From NCBI GenBank assembly GCA_014529385.2, contig CM043952.1, forward strand, positions 68,887,370-68,951,369: a stretch of 64,000 bases of DNA. Direction: 5' to 3'. This DNA is from Adiantum capillus-veneris. Taxonomy: Eukaryota; Streptophyta; Polypodiopsida; Polypodiales; Pteridaceae. Shown here piece by piece: positions 32,431-43,599 of the stretch. The number at the start of each line of letters is the position of its first letter. The stretch's first letter is position 1. The notes under the pieces are model-generated. The model was not told the DNA's origin. It did no database searches and saw nothing but the letters and a program-made list of their open reading frames with translations. The translations under genes and the position numbers were made by a program.

Positions 32431-34453
32431 TTAAAACCCCTTGAGAAAATTGGATAACTTTAGTTCCTTGTGATTATTTATATTTTCTTTTGCTAAAGCA
32501 TTAGGTTCATTTTGACAATCTTTAACAAAAATCATGTACACGGAAATAGAGCTCTTTATTGACTTAATGAAAGCTTGCGTATGTACACTGGGTATGGTGC
32601 TACCCATCTCTTTGGCATCTATGTACATATCTTTTTCCATGTACTTAAAGTAGATTTGCCTTTCAGGGGATTTAACATTGGCAGCCATGCGATCAAACCA
32701 TGGTGCCCCTAGGATTACATCCTCATGCTTGAGAGGAGAGATAAAGAAGTCCTCTTTGTCCACATCGCTTTGGACATGGAGCCTCAATTTCCAAGTAAAA
32801 GGAGTGACTTAAGCTTCTTGCCCTTTGAAAGCACCGTCTGTGGGTAGGACATCTCCCATCTCATAGGCTTGGATGCCTAGCTTGGTGGCCAACTATGTGG
32901 ATATGAAATTGTGAGTAGAACCAGGGTCAAAGAGAATAAAAGCATCATGTTGTCTTACCTTTCCCCAAGCATGGCATAGAGTAGATCCTTTATGGTGAGC
33001 TTCCTCTTCTTGGATTTCGACCAAGGTAGCTCTAGGAGGCTCATGGCGGGTGTTCTTTTGGGGGAAAGTGCAGTACACATGCCCTTGCTCGCCGCACTTG
33101 AAACAAGGGTTATCCTTGCGAGAATGTTCAAGCTCTTCAGGAGAGAGTTTGTTTGTGCCTTTGTAGACTCCCTTCTCCTTAGCTTTGTTGTTATTGGAAT
33201 TTCCCTTGGGAGACTTTGGACATTGTCCTTCCCCTTAGGCTCATTGGAACCCTTGCTTTTCGTGGGCTTAAGATTTCTCTTAGCCCCTATTTGGAAATTA
33301 ATTCGTGAATCCACCATAGTATGATGTATGACCGCAGATATGGTGTGTGGCCTTTGGGAGTTGACATACTCCACCATATCTTCAGTTACGTCCGCATAGA
33401 ATTGTTGTTTTTTCTCTCCAGAATCCATCTTTTTGAAGGCAGTGGCTTTGAGATGTATGTCCCACAACTTTTCTACATATTTGTGAATGGATTCATAGGG
33501 AGAGAGCTTCAAGCTTCTCCATTCGGTGAGTACTTTGTCTTTGGCATCGGTGACCAAAAACTGCTACATGATGGAAGCTCTTATAGCTTTCCATATTTGT
33601 GGGGCTTCACCATTTGCCCGTAGGCTCCTAGAACACCATTTCCTAGAGGACTTTTGAAAATGCATAGCTACATGGTGTAGCTTAGAGGACTCCATGAAGC
33701 CCTCATCTCCAAACGCCGCATCAAATTGTTGGAAGAAAGCCAAGACTTTTTCTCTTGCACCAAAAGTGCCATCGTAGGTAAGGAAAGAGATCCTCTTTTC
33801 TCCCTATTTGAACTTCTTGAGCTTCAATGATCTCTTCCACGCGGAAGAGGATTTCCTATCGCCTCTTCTTTTTTAGTTGCACCATCGCTTTCTTCAGAAG
33901 ATGAGGAATTTGAGGAAGATGGAGAAGAGGGTGACCTCTTTCTCGCCTTTTCCTTCTCTTGTTTTTATCATCCCTCTTTGAATTATGGTGTGGAGAAGTG
34001 TGCAATGGTCTTCTCCATTCAGGAAGTGATGGAGAGTGTTTTGCCTGCAGTATTCATGGATCCATCTCCGCCAAAGTGGCAAGAGACTCACTTCTTTCTC
34101 GTTCCTTTGGTGGGGGCTCTGGGTTCTCCTTTGGGAAGGATATGCATCATCAAGAAGAAAATTTTTGAGCCCTTCGTATGGATCCTCTTCTTCTCCCCAA
34201 ATCGGAGAGAGGCCTCTTTTGGGAGTCTCACAAGGAGGCTTCCTAGGTACTCTCTCATTATGGTGGGGAGTTTGGAGAATCCCATGAGCACAAAGCTACC
34301 GTTGCACTTCACTTTGGAGGGATGGATTGCCCATGGCTTGTTGAAGCCTAAAAGCAAGGTAGTTAACAATCATAGGGCATCATTAGTAGCCTGATCATTA
34401 GCAAAATCAAAGCTATCAACATTAATCTCACTCTCTTTACTATTTTCAACCAT
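32431..34453 (-). pseudogene. gag-pro: Chr-D gag-protease (frameshifted)
   Basis: The start at 34453 gives MVENSKESE. The N-terminal, basic Ser-rich and capsid-like parts follow in several frames; 33557-32955 is a 200-codon segment with LTEWRSLKLSPYESIHKY. The knuckle reads CFKCGEQGHVYCTF: the last Cys of CCHC is displaced or lost. Protease has FDPGSTHNFIST near 32900-32940 and ILGAPWFDRMAANV near 32690-32720. Confidence 0.85.
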
Positions 34454-34634
34454 TCTAACAATTTTTTAGGTATACTTTGGCACTTCAATCCCTAGTTGCT
34501 GCTCCTCTTTACTCCTTTAGAAAAGCACTCAAGCTATTATACCCGTGGCTCAAATATCATTACTTGCAAGGAATAGAAGAGAGGGTCTTTCAACACCAAA
34601 ATAGTACCGGCTCCTGTCAAGCTTCTAATAGCTC

Positions 34635-34678
34635 AATAGTGGTTAAGCTATAGGCAAGCCTTGTAGGACTCCACTATT
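34635..34678 (-). promoter_or_regulatory. Chr-D leader stem-loop
   Basis: The minus strand has AATAGTGG (complement of 34671-34678) and CCACTATT (complement of 34635-34642). In Chr-A and Chr-C the same arms are AATAATGG and CCATTATT, so both sides changed together and pairing is kept. The inner hairpin is weaker here than in Chr-E. Confidence 0.55.
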
Positions 34679-34840
34679 AAAACCATAGCTCTCGACAGTG
34701 ATGCCCCGTTATCTGCACGAAGGCAGGTGCACTGCAAGGCTAAAAAATCCCTATTCTCATTACTCAATTGAAATTAATAATACCAACCATTTATAGCTAG
34801 CTTGAGCACCTCCCTTCTAGAGCAAGAAAAGAGAAACCTT

Positions 34841-34854
34841 GTGCTCTGATACCA
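34841..34854 (-). promoter_or_regulatory. Chr-D primer binding site
   Basis: The minus strand reads TGGTATCAGAGCAC, one base inside the LTR end. It is an unaltered tRNA-iMet-type site. Confidence 0.85.
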
Positions 34855-34855
34855 A

Positions 34856-35527
34856 TGCAACATCTAATGCCCTAGTAACTTGTGTGTAGCGGAAAATAGC
34901 ATAGACATAGTGAGCATTTCATTAGAATAGATTCCTAATGAGCATAGCAAGAGTGCTTGTATGGAGAGAGAAACAAAAAGGATAACACCTAGTTAGATAG
35001 TCATGAACAATACTTCAAAAGTGAGAGAAATTAAGCTATTGACAACAGTTGAGGACTGAATTTACGTGGAGCCAGTCCCCCCTCCAAAAGGCTTGGTATT
35101 ATAGGTTTCTCTCATCAAGGGAAAAATTTTACAATACAATTATTTGTGTTCCTTCAATAACTAGCTAGTGCAATGAAGATGGAAGCTTCAAGCACTAAGC
35201 AAACACTTATAAAACACAACATCAATTCCCTCACGGTCTCAGACCCAAGACCTCACACACTTTCGAAGATGGTGAGAGCTAGCGGGGTATGAGAGTAGAT
35301 TGAGAGGAAGAAGGAGTAGTCTTACGAGAAAGAAGTATATCTCCTCACATAATCACTCATAAAAGCTTAGCATAGCTTAGTAATTAGCATGGTAGAGGAA
35401 ATGAGAATGCATTGAAACTTGGCTCTTGGTTGGATTTTCATCACAAATCCAAGAGTTGTTGGTGTAGCCTCCCTTCTCACAAGCTTGGAGTAGATGATGA
35501 GCTTTCCATTAAAGCTTGAGAAGGAAG

Positions 35528-35575
<48 letters not shown>

Positions 35576-35787
35576 TTCTTGCTTCACACATGAGATTGTG
35601 TGAGTGTGTGTGTGATAATGCCTTTGAAAAATCAGTCCCCTCTCTCTTGGTCGACCCCTCTCGCTAAATCCTCTTGCTGGCTTCCCATTGGACCTCTCCA
35701 AGCTTAGCCAATAGGGTTAAGAATCATAAGTGATAGTCTTGTGACATGTGTCTCCCTTTCCCCTTTTTTGAGAGCTTTAGGTAGCGA
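34856..35787 (-). repeat. Chr-D 5' LTR, inner part
   Basis: It ends GTTGCA at 34856 on the minus strand and matches the 3' LTR remnant up to GAGCTTTAGGTA at 35787 (28632 in the 3' LTR), where Gyp-2-related sequence begins. It contains a GA run (35531-35573). Confidence 0.85.
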
Positions 35788-35841
35788 TCCACTCAAAGGA
35801 AACTTTCTTCAAGAGAAAGAAAAAGGAGAACACATTGTCAC

Positions 35842-36054
35842 ATGAACCAACCTGGAGCTGTTTCTCCTTTTACACCCATAACTCGTCAATCTGTGCACAT
35901 CATAATTACTACAAAATTTATATTTCAAGCAACCATTAGGAGAATTTTTGGACCCACTCGCCTTAATGAAATTAATGCCTCAATCAACCCTTTTATTTTG
36001 CCTATGATAAATTATGAACTAACACTTGATGTATATATTTTTATTTTGATGTGA
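35842..36054 (+). other. Small open frame before Gyp-2 gag
   Basis: A 70-codon frame beginning MNQPGAVSPFTPITRQ, ahead of gag. The first 45 codons look protein-like (ATIRRIFGPTRLNEIN). It could be the true N-terminal part of gag separated by a stop, or a leader frame. I cannot decide. Confidence 0.35.
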
Positions 36055-36073
36055 TCATCGTAGTCAAAACTTT

Positions 36074-37609
36074 GTGGTACACAAACCTCCTTGTATTGTA
36101 AAAATGTCAAGCACTTTTCCTACCTTTCATTCTAAAAATGGTGAGGATGCACAAGAATTTCTGGACAATTTGGAGATGGCACACCTCATCTGTGGGAGAG
36201 ATCAAGAAGAGGTAAAGCTGCGTGCTTTTCCACTCGTTCTTAAAGGGGAGGCTAAGGCATGGTACGAGGCCTTGCAACCCCAAAACAAAACCAATTGGGA
36301 GAGGCTACATGCAATTTTTCTTGCCAAATTTGGGCAAGGAGATACTCCAGAGGGTCTTTGGAAGTGTCTACTTCAACATAAACAGGTATTCCTTGAAGAC
36401 TACCCATCTTATGAGGCCATTTTCCTTAACCTATGGGATAGATGGGAAGCTACCTTACAAAACCAAGGTGGTGTACCAAACTTTCTAAAGAAAGATAGGT
36501 TCATGGATGGCTTGTATCCAATTTTGAAGACCAAGGTAGAGTTAAAATTCCCATCAACATTTGAGGAAGCACGTGAGGTGGCCATGGTCAAATTCAAGAA
36601 GTTAAATTTTCAAGCACATAGAACAAGGGACCTAAATGAAGTCATTGAGAGGGATTCTTCACCAAGCATGGGAGCACAAGTTAGGGGCTCTCTTGCCCAA
36701 ACTTCACAAATAGGGGAAGGATCACAACAAGAGATCTTGCAAAGATTAACTCAACAACTAGAGAGTCTCACCTTAAATCTAGTGCAGGGCCTACCCCAAC
36801 AACGACAACCACGAGAAGGGAATCACAATCAACGACGTCAAGCACAAGAGTTGAGATGCTGGAATTGCAACGAAGTTGGTCATGGCATGTATAATTGCCC
36901 TCACCCTCAAAGGATTCCAGGGGACATATACCCTCCTAGACCCCCTCCGCTCATGGTGCAGCAAGAGCATGCTCAAGCCCCGCAAATTCTTCGTCGACCA
37001 CCACCACCTCCAGTAGCAAACATCCCTCCTGTCCCACCAGTGAAGGAAGAGAGAGGAATAAACGTCATAACTCTAGAAGAGGAGATAGAGGTGAGCCCTA
37101 TACATTTTGATGTTATGCCAGCAGAAAAGCGCACAAGAGCACACAACAAGGATGAAGACACAAGGAATGAAGAGTCAGAACCTGCAAGGAAGGAGAGGAA
37201 GAAAAAGTCAAAGAAGGAGGAAGGAGGCAAGAAGCAGAGGTCAAGGCGAAGGGAGATCGGCATCAACGATTTTCCATTAGGAAAGAATATGGAACCCTAC
37301 AACATCTTAGAAGATTTGCAAACTCAAAAGCCCAATATTTCTTGGCCTCAACTCCTACATCTATCACCCAAGGTGAGAAAGCACTGGTCCAAACTTGTAA
37401 GCACAAGACTCCCAAGAAAGAAAGAAAAGGTGACAGTAAAGGCATTGACTTCAAATCCACAACAAGATGTGGAACCTATTGTAGATGCTTATGTGAGGGG
37501 TAGGAAGGTATCCAATGTGTATGTTGATGGTGGAGCACAAATGTGTGTAATCACGGAAAGAGCCATGAATAGACTAGGGCTTGAAATCACTAAATCCTCT
37601 AATTGTTAA
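36074..37609 (+). CDS. gag-pro: Gyp-2 gag-protease (511 codons)
   Basis: Residues ~25-180 are a retrotransposon gag domain (FHSKNGEDAQEFLDNLEMA, then GEAKAWYEALQ). A CCHC knuckle, CWNCNEVGHGMYNC, is at residues 262-275. A proline-rich and then a Lys/Glu-rich linker lead to the protease, with YVDGGAQMC and D485 as the catalytic Asp (D-G-G form). The start may instead be the Met 11 residues in (MSSTFPTF). The frame ends at TAA 37607-37609, inside the protease, and the next coding segment continues in the same frame. A single nonsense change thus separates them. Confidence 0.85.
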   Translation: MVHKPPCIVKMSSTFPTFHSKNGEDAQEFLDNLEMAHLICGRDQEEVKLRAFPLVLKGEAKAWYEALQPQNKTNWERLHAIFLAKFGQGDTPEGLWKCLLQHKQVFLEDYPSYEAIFLNLWDRWEATLQNQGGVPNFLKKDRFMDGLYPILKTKVELKFPSTFEEAREVAMVKFKKLNFQAHRTRDLNEVIERDSSPSMGAQVRGSLAQTSQIGEGSQQEILQRLTQQLESLTLNLVQGLPQQRQPREGNHNQRRQAQELRCWNCNEVGHGMYNCPHPQRIPGDIYPPRPPPLMVQQEHAQAPQILRRPPPPPVANIPPVPPVKEERGINVITLEEEIEVSPIHFDVMPAEKRTRAHNKDEDTRNEESEPARKERKKKSKKEEGGKKQRSRRREIGINDFPLGKNMEPYNILEDLQTQKPNISWPQLLHLSPKVRKHWSKLVSTRLPRKKEKVTVKALTSNPQQDVEPIVDAYVRGRKVSNVYVDGGAQMCVITERAMNRLGLEITKSSNC

Positions 37610-39496
37610 GCTAGGCTGGCCAACAATGCAAGTGTGAAGTGCCTAGGGATCATCGAGAATGTAAAAGTTTCTGTATGTAATATAGATGCACGTGTGGACA
37701 TGTATGTTATGCCAGCCAAGGGGGAGGGCTATCCCATCATCCTAGGGAGGCCTTGGCTCATTGCTGTGAATGCAGATCAAAAATGGGGGCGAGGACAATT
37801 GATTCTCAAAAAGGGGCAACATGTAGTATACGATTGGCATGAAGGAAAGCAGCTCGACATCAACTATGAGACCATGGCTGATGAAGAAAGTGAAGAGAGT
37901 TTTGGCTCAAGCGACGAGGAAAGTTCAACCACTACATCCAATAGCGAAGAAGAATCATCTTTGGAGGTAATGGGAATCATCTTCAACACATCAAAAACTC
38001 CATCAATAGAGGTTGACCCAACAAAGGAGCAAACAAAGGATGACAAAGGTGACCACAAGCACTTTGAAGACTTTGAGAGGATGCTTGCAAAAGATCTTAC
38101 CCCTGAGGAGAAGCGGTCCTACATCGATATGCTCAAGAGGTATCCCAATTTGTTTATCACTGATTACTCACAAATTAGAGGTGTGGATGTTATAGAGCAT
38201 GGCATAGAATTAAAAGCAGGTACTAAACCTGTGGCTCAAAAGCTAAGGCGCCTAGGAAAAATACCACAAGAGGCACTTTTGACAGAGGTTAACCGACTCC
38301 TCAAACCTGGTTTCATTTACCCTGTGTCTAACTCTGAGTGGGTGTCCCCAATTGTAGTAACTCCTAAAAAGAACGGAAAATGGAGAGTTTGTGTTGACTA
38401 CAAACCGCTCAATGCTGCAACAAAGAGGGATCATTTTCCTCTTCCTTTCCAAGATGAAATCTTAAACGAATGTTACACAGTGTGTGATGGGTATTCAGGG
38501 TATTTTCAAATCAGAATAGCAGAAGAAGATCAGTTAAAAACCACTTTCATCACACCTTGGGGTTGCTTTGCCTATAGAGTGATGCCATTTGGGCTCACAA
38601 ATGCTCCTAGTACCTTTATAAGGTTTACAACTCTTGTCTTTCAGCCCTTCTTTGGAAAGTCAATTAGGGTTTTTATGGATGACTTCTGTATCTATAGTAG
38701 CCAAAGACTTCATTGCCAAAAAGTTGAGGAGGGGCTTAGGAGGCTTCATCAATTTGGGGGACAGCTTAATCCTGAGAAGTGTCACATTGCAGAGTCACAA
38801 GTGGTATTGCTAGGTCATGTGGTTTCTTTGCAAGGAATTCAAGTGGATCCATCAAAAGTAAATGCTCTCTTGTCACTACAACCACCAATGACAACCAAGG
38901 AGCTCATGACTTTCAACCACAAAGTAAGGTACATGTCTCGTTTCATTCACCTTCTAGCGGAAGCTATTGCACCTTTGCACAAGCTAGCAAACAAACCCAC
39001 ATTTGAATGGAGAGAGGAACACGAATTATGCTTTACTGAAGTAAAGGGTATTCTCAACTCTCTTCCAACAATAATGCCACCAAATCCAAAGGATACATAT
39101 TACATCACGCCAAGTGTAGGAATGGAGGCCATCGGTGTAGTTCTCATGCAAAAAGACCCAAAAACATGCTACATGAGGCCAGTATACTTTGCAAGCAAAG
39201 TCATGACTGCTGCAGAGAAGGGCTACACTGATATGGAGAAGGTGGTATTCACAATTATGTTTGCGGTAAGAAAGTTCCGATCATATCTCTTACCTACACC
39301 ATTTGTCATTCTCACCATGGAAAACAATTTACCATATGTTGTGCAACACGTGAGCCTCTCATCTAGGATAGCCAAATGGGTTCTAGAACTTCAAGAGTTC
39401 GAATACACTTTTCTTGTGGAAGATAGCACAAGGGAAAGTCTTGCAGACATTCTCACATACAAAGTGAGAGAAAGGAAAGAGTCACCAAAGGCATGA
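37610..39496 (+). CDS. pol: Gyp-2 protease end, reverse transcriptase and first RNase H
   Basis: This continues the gag-protease frame. The protease second block is PIILGRPWL. A long acidic linker follows, then RT with WVSPIVVTPKKNGKWRVCVD, the [13 protein letters not shown] motif and active-site FMDDF (Asp pair at 38678-38683). The first RNase H has the fold (AIGVVLMQKD, PVYFASKVM), but its metal-binding positions are altered: TPSVG where DVS/DAS is usual, and LTMENN where LTDH/LTDN is usual. This matches a known pattern in which the first domain decays once a second RNase H is gained. It ends at TGA 39494-39496, again in frame with what follows. Confidence 0.85.
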   Translation, partial: ARLANNASVKCLGIIENVKVSVCNIDARVDMYVMPAKGEGYPIILGRPWLIAVNADQKWGRGQLILKKGQHVVYDWHEGKQLDINYETMADEESEESFGSSDEESSTTTSNSEEESSLEVMGIIFNTSKTPSIEVDPTKEQTKDDKGDHKHFEDFERMLAKDLTPEEKRSYIDMLKRYPNLFITDYSQIRGVDVIEHGIELKAGTKPVAQKLRRLGKIPQEALLTEVNRLLKPGFIYPVSNSEWVSPIVVTPKKNGKWRVCVDYKPLNAATKRDHFPLPFQDEILNECYTVCDGYSGYFQIRIAEEDQLKTTFITPWGCFAYRVMPFGLTNAPSTFIRFTTLVFQPFFGKSIRVFMDDFCIYSSQRLHCQKVEEGLRRLHQFGGQLNPEKCHIAESQVVLLGHVVSLQGIQVDPSKVNALLSLQPPMTTKELMTFNHKVRYMSRFIHLLAEAIAPLHKLANKPTFEWREEHELCFTEVKGILNSLPTIMPPNPKDTYYITPSVGMEAIGVVLMQKDPKTCYMRPVYFASKVMTAAEKGYTDMEKVVFTIMFAVRKFRSYLLPTPFVILTMENNLPYVVQHVSLSSRIAKWVLELQEFEYTFLVEDSTRESLADILTYKVRERKESPKA

Positions 39497-40348
39497 GACA
39501 AAGCTACACCACAAAATAATGAGGAGGAGATGGACAATGCACACATTTTGTGCTTTGATGGAGCTTACCGACGACAACACGATCAGGCAGCAGGGGGGGT
39601 TCTTATTCTAAGTCCACAAAGGGAAGTTCTTGTTAAGAAAGGTATCACCTTGGAAAATGTTCATTCTAATAATGAGGCTGGGTATGTCACCTTAAAGTTG
39701 GGGCTTGAAGAATGCAGAAAAATTGGCATCGAAAGACTTATAATAAGAGGTGATTCCTTACTAGTTATTAGGCAAATCCAAGGGATATGGAAGTGCAAGA
39801 ACCCTACTCTAGTGGAGTGGCTTAGACATGTGAAGGCTTTGATAAAGAACTTTGAAGCTACACAGGTACAGCATGTTGTGAGAACCCTCAACAAGGAAGC
39901 AGATTATCTCGCGAATGAGAAACTTCAGATCATGGTGGGAGGTGTGAAGCTCTACGAACCAAAGTACCAAGGCCAAGAGGAATTGAAGGACATCATATTT
40001 TTCCTCCAAACTGGTGAGTGCCCTAAACACTTGGATAAAGTGCAAAGGCATAGGTTGGTAAAAAAGGCAACTCCTTACCAACTCATAGGAGATGATCTGT
40101 ATCATAAAGGGAAAGATTTGGTGCTAAGAAGGGTGCCCTCTGTTCAAGAAATAGAGAAAATCCTCTTTTCATGCCATGATGATGTCTGTGGGGGTCATTT
40201 TTCTCATGATATTACAAACAGGAAGATTTTACAAGCAGGGTTTGTTTGGCCAAGTCTACACCGTGATGTCCAGCATTGGTGTAAGTCATGCAAAGGTTGT
40301 AGATTGCTGGAAATCGACGACTCACTTATGAACCTCGAGTTCCAATAA
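39497..40348 (+). CDS. pol: Gyp-2 second RNase H and integrase zinc-binding part
   Basis: In frame with the previous segment after one TGA. The second RNase H shows all four acidic positions: Asp in CFDGAYRR, Glu in NNEAGY, Asp in RGDSLLV and Asp in KEADYLA. After a linker comes the integrase HHCC module with GGHFSHD and CKSCKGC. The frame is lost near 40300-40312, where one base appears to be missing; the following integrase core is in the neighbouring frame. The stop at 40346-40348 therefore results from the shift. Confidence 0.85.
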   Translation, partial: DKATPQNNEEEMDNAHILCFDGAYRRQHDQAAGGVLILSPQREVLVKKGITLENVHSNNEAGYVTLKLGLEECRKIGIERLIIRGDSLLVIRQIQGIWKCKNPTLVEWLRHVKALIKNFEATQVQHVVRTLNKEADYLANEKLQIMVGGVKLYEPKYQGQEELKDIIFFLQTGECPKHLDKVQRHRLVKKATPYQLIGDDLYHKGKDLVLRRVPSVQEIEKILFSCHDDVCGGHFSHDITNRKILQAGFVWPSLHRDVQHWCKSCKGCRLLEIDDSLMNLEFQ

Positions 40349-41400
40349 TTTCGTATGGTCCTTCTGAGAAGTGGGGTGTGGATGCAATAGGCCCCTTACC
40401 TCGCACATCTACCGGGAAGGTCTTCATCATTGTGGGAGTAGATTACATGACACGATGGGCGGAGGCAACAAGTACAACACGAATTACAGCCGAGGAGGTA
40501 TCAAAATTTATCTTTGATCACATATGCAGTAGATTCGGCACACCATTAGAGATTTTGTCAGATCGTGGTCCAGGGTTTAGAGCAGAGCTCCTAGATAATC
40601 TTTTGGCAAAGTTAAAAGTCAAACATTTGCATTCTACACCTTACTACCCTCAGTGCAATGGGTTGGTTGAAAAGGTGAATGGAATGATATGTAAGATCAT
40701 TTCTAAGCAGGTTGCAGATCGACCAAACGACTGGGATCGTCATTTGACCGCAGCTCTATGGGCATACAGGACATCTTTCAAGGTATCCACTCAATTTACT
40801 CCTTTTCATTTGGTATATGGACAGGAGGCACTCCTTCCTATTGAGGTGGAGATTGCAAGCCTACGCATTCTCTCACGGGGAGCAAAGAGGCCAAAAGAAG
40901 CTTTGCAGGAACGAATTTTAGATCTTCAACGACTTGAGCTTGATAGAGAAGAGTCCATCGACTATTACATTGCCCAAGCCACAAGCCAAAGGGACAAAAT
41001 CAACAAGAAGCTCAAGGGGAAAGGATTGAAGGAAGGTATGTTGGTTCTTCGCTATGATAACCGACTTGATACTCGACTTGACAAAAAGTTTTTGCAAAGA
41101 TGGGAGGGACCTTTCATGATAAAAACAAAGTTTGGGAATGGTAGTTACAGATTAGCAGATTTATCAGGAAAACTCCACAAGACCAGAGTCAATGGATGGA
41201 GATTAAAGCCCTACTTTCAACGTATCAATCCGTTGATAGGAAGTCATCTACCTACATCGTCTAAGCTCCAAATTGGCATGGCTCCCTTCGGCTTGGCAAA
41301 TGCTCCACCTATTTTTAAAGCTTTGATGTGCAAAGAAGAACCAGCCTTGGAATCTCAACATACCGAAGGCAACCCTCCCATCTCCGATTTATGGGATTGA
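40313..41400 (+). CDS. pol: Gyp-2 integrase core and C-terminus
   Basis: The open segment from 40378 has 340 codons; coding similarity starts near 40313. Catalytic residues counted from 40378 are D22 (GVDYMTRWAE), D62 (LSDRGPGF) and E98 (NGLVEKVNG), with 35 residues between the last two, so the DD35E core is complete. The C-terminus has QRWEGPFMIKTKFGNGSYRL and WRLKPYF, a GPY/F-like module, and no chromodomain. It ends at TGA 41398-41400. Confidence 0.9.
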
Positions 41401-41460
41401 GGTAATGAAAAGCAGGTCTAATGGAGTAAAAGAGTGTATATCACTCCTCCTTTTTTAGAA

Positions 41461-41467
41461 AAATAAG

Positions 41468-41498
<31 letters not shown>

Positions 41499-41553
41499 AA
41501 AAACTCTTTTGTTTCATCTAGGAGCATGAATGATCCTAGATGAAGGGGGAGGG
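41461..41553 (+). promoter_or_regulatory. Gyp-2 A-rich tract and polypurine tract
   Basis: An A-rich run (about 41461-41505) lies upstream of AAGGGGGAGGG (41543-41553), the likely plus-strand primer site, six bases before the 3' LTR. Confidence 0.75.
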
Positions 41554-41559
41554 CTAATA

Positions 41560-43382
41560 TGAGTAGCGTTAAATGGTAACCGTGCATTTGCACTACATTT
41601 TTACTCAAATGTATATATTTTTTATCAAAGTTTTAACCTAGTGTTCATTCTCTCTTTCCGTAATAGCCTTTTTCCATACAAACACCTTACCCTTCTCAGA
41701 TCTTTATGCATCTACATCATATTTCTCTCTTCATGCTAAATGTAAATAGTAAACTTAATTCTACTCTCCTAGTTTTTTACTGTATATTCTTTTAACTAAT
41801 TACTTTTACTAATTTAAATAGCTATCTACATCCCATAATTTGTAAATAAATAATTTATGGGCACTTATCTTACCCATCTTCTCTCAAGGGTAGGATTAAC
41901 CTTGTAGGCCTTCCCTTCCCCACCACTATGTGACCCAAGTCTTGGATCATTTACTTGTGCTGGTCAACAAATCTTAAATATAATGTATATCCCCAATAAA
42001 TCAAACTTTATTGGAGCCCACCTCATTTGTTTAAGGTGGATTCTCTTTTGAAAAAGCATGCTACACCTTGGATGCATGCTAAAGGGGCCCTACAAGGAGA
42101 CTTTGTTCAAAAGGTGTTTTGGATGCATCTTGAACGCCTTAGCTCGTGGGTATACTTGAGGAACACTCCAAAATCAGCTTAAACACTTTGAGAAGGTCAA
42201 CTTTGCCTTTTACAACACCCAATTCTGAGTTACAGGCTGAAAGTTATGGTGAAAACAAGGTGCTGCGGACACTGTTACTGCAGGTCAAAGTTACAATCAG
42301 GTAAACCACAAAGGTGAAAAGTTTTCTTGACTTATTCAACATTCTAAAATACCAATGGGGAGTTAAAAAACCACTTGCATGTGGAGGGGTCGGCTCAAGA
42401 TGCTTCCAAAGACACAACAAACAAGATGGGGACACTCTGCAGGGGCCACTGGAGGGACATCATGGTGGGGCCCACATACATTATCAACCCTTATGGAGCC
42501 TCCATGACCTAAAAGGCTATTTTTAATGAAAAAATAAGTCCCTTATTTGCATAATTGAAGGAATGGTCAAAAGGGAACCTAACTATGGTTAATTACCTAC
42601 CCTAGTCAAGTTTAACCTAACCCAAGGTCTTGTACAGCTATAAAAAGGCCCTTTGGCAAGCACAAAAACACACACACCTACTCCATTGCTGCAAATAATC
42701 TCCTCTAAGGTTAGGGAAGCCCTAATCTCTCTCTCCTCTTGTCTCCCTATCCATTTCCTAAGCTCGCTATCATAAGCGGCACCATAGAGAGAGCATCAAT
42801 ATGCTATTGCTACCATTCTCTTGCAAACATTTCTCTTATCATACTCATCCCTAAATAAGGATTGTAGATTCTATAAGAGAGCAAGGATATCAAGTTCAAT
42901 GATCTATCTCATGGTTTGATCAACAAATTGTTGCAATTGGGGTGTCGTCGTCACACTTTTGCTCTAAACGCATGTAAAATTGGTAAGCGTATCTTGGCAG
43001 CTTCTCATATTTTGTGCTCATTGGGTTGCTTGTTTGTTGAGAAAGTTTTTGTGCACCATGGTGTCTATTTGCTTGGCTTCTCTCCTTATGTTTTGTGTAA
43101 GTAAGTCTTGGGGCTGCATAGATGGAGAAGAGCTCTCTATGCATGCCGCCTTATGTGTGTAAGTAGTCTCTTCTTTTGGGAAAGGAAAGGAGTTGTCAAG
43201 TATTTGTGCATTATGGTGTTTTGAGTTTTGAGGTTTTGTGCTTGTTTTTCTTAGAAGTATATGAGCACTAATATGGTGAAGGTCAATCTTTGCATGTGAG
43301 TTTGTGCAGTGTTCAAAGGGATTGCTTAAGGAGTGTGTGTTGAATGGTTGAAGGGCATTCTGTGTTGAAGCACATAAGGAAG

Positions 43383-43423
<41 letters not shown>

Positions 43424-43560
43424 GTTTGTTTTGGTTTCCTTCTTTCTCCATAAAAGAGGGTGGTGCCCCTAAAAAATATGCATGTGTAGGGTCTCACGGA
43501 GTGGTTGTCTGGTGGGAGCCTTGAGTTGAGCCCCATCTCAAAAAATCCGCTCTCACCAAG
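41560..43560 (+). repeat. Gyp-2 3' LTR (right end uncertain)
   Basis: It begins TGAGTAGCGTTAAATGG after the polypurine tract. The TATA box is at 42639-42648, followed by a CA-rich start region and a U5-like stretch. A GT run is at 43389-43420. No second copy exists in the window, so the right end, somewhere between about 43420 and 43600, cannot be fixed. Confidence 0.6.
42639..42648 (+). promoter_or_regulatory. TATA box of Gyp-2 LTR
   Basis: TATAAAAAGG in ACAGCTATAAAAAGGCCC, about 1.08 kb into the LTR; transcription would start about 30 bases on, near the CACAAAAACACACAC stretch. Confidence 0.65.
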
Positions 43561-43599
43561 GTAGAGCTGCTAAATTAGTTCCCACCGCATTGACAGCTA

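Larger units (their letters stand above)
35788..43560 (+). mobile_element. Gyp-2: Tat-type Ty3/gypsy element with two RNase H domains
   Basis: Plus-strand element: a short leader, gag, protease, RT, a degenerate RNase H, a second complete RNase H, integrase, an A-rich tract, a polypurine tract and a 3' LTR of up to ~2 kb. The 5' LTR and primer site are missing: only ~55 bases separate the Chr-D LTR break from the first ORF. The coding region is almost intact, with two in-frame stops and one frameshift over 5.3 kb, so it is the youngest-looking coding element here. A second RNase H between RNase H and integrase is known from the Tat lineage. The right end is uncertain. Confidence 0.85.

Noticed and set aside
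41461-41505. A-rich tract as the poly(A) tail of a LINE or processed pseudogene
   Set aside because: It lies between Gyp-2 integrase and its polypurine tract, inside an LTR element, without target duplications around it.
43018-43536. 172-codon minus-strand frame through the Gyp-2 3' LTR
   Set aside because: It lies on the strand opposite to the element, crosses a GT run, and covers the promoter/U5 part of the LTR; the composition is not protein-like.
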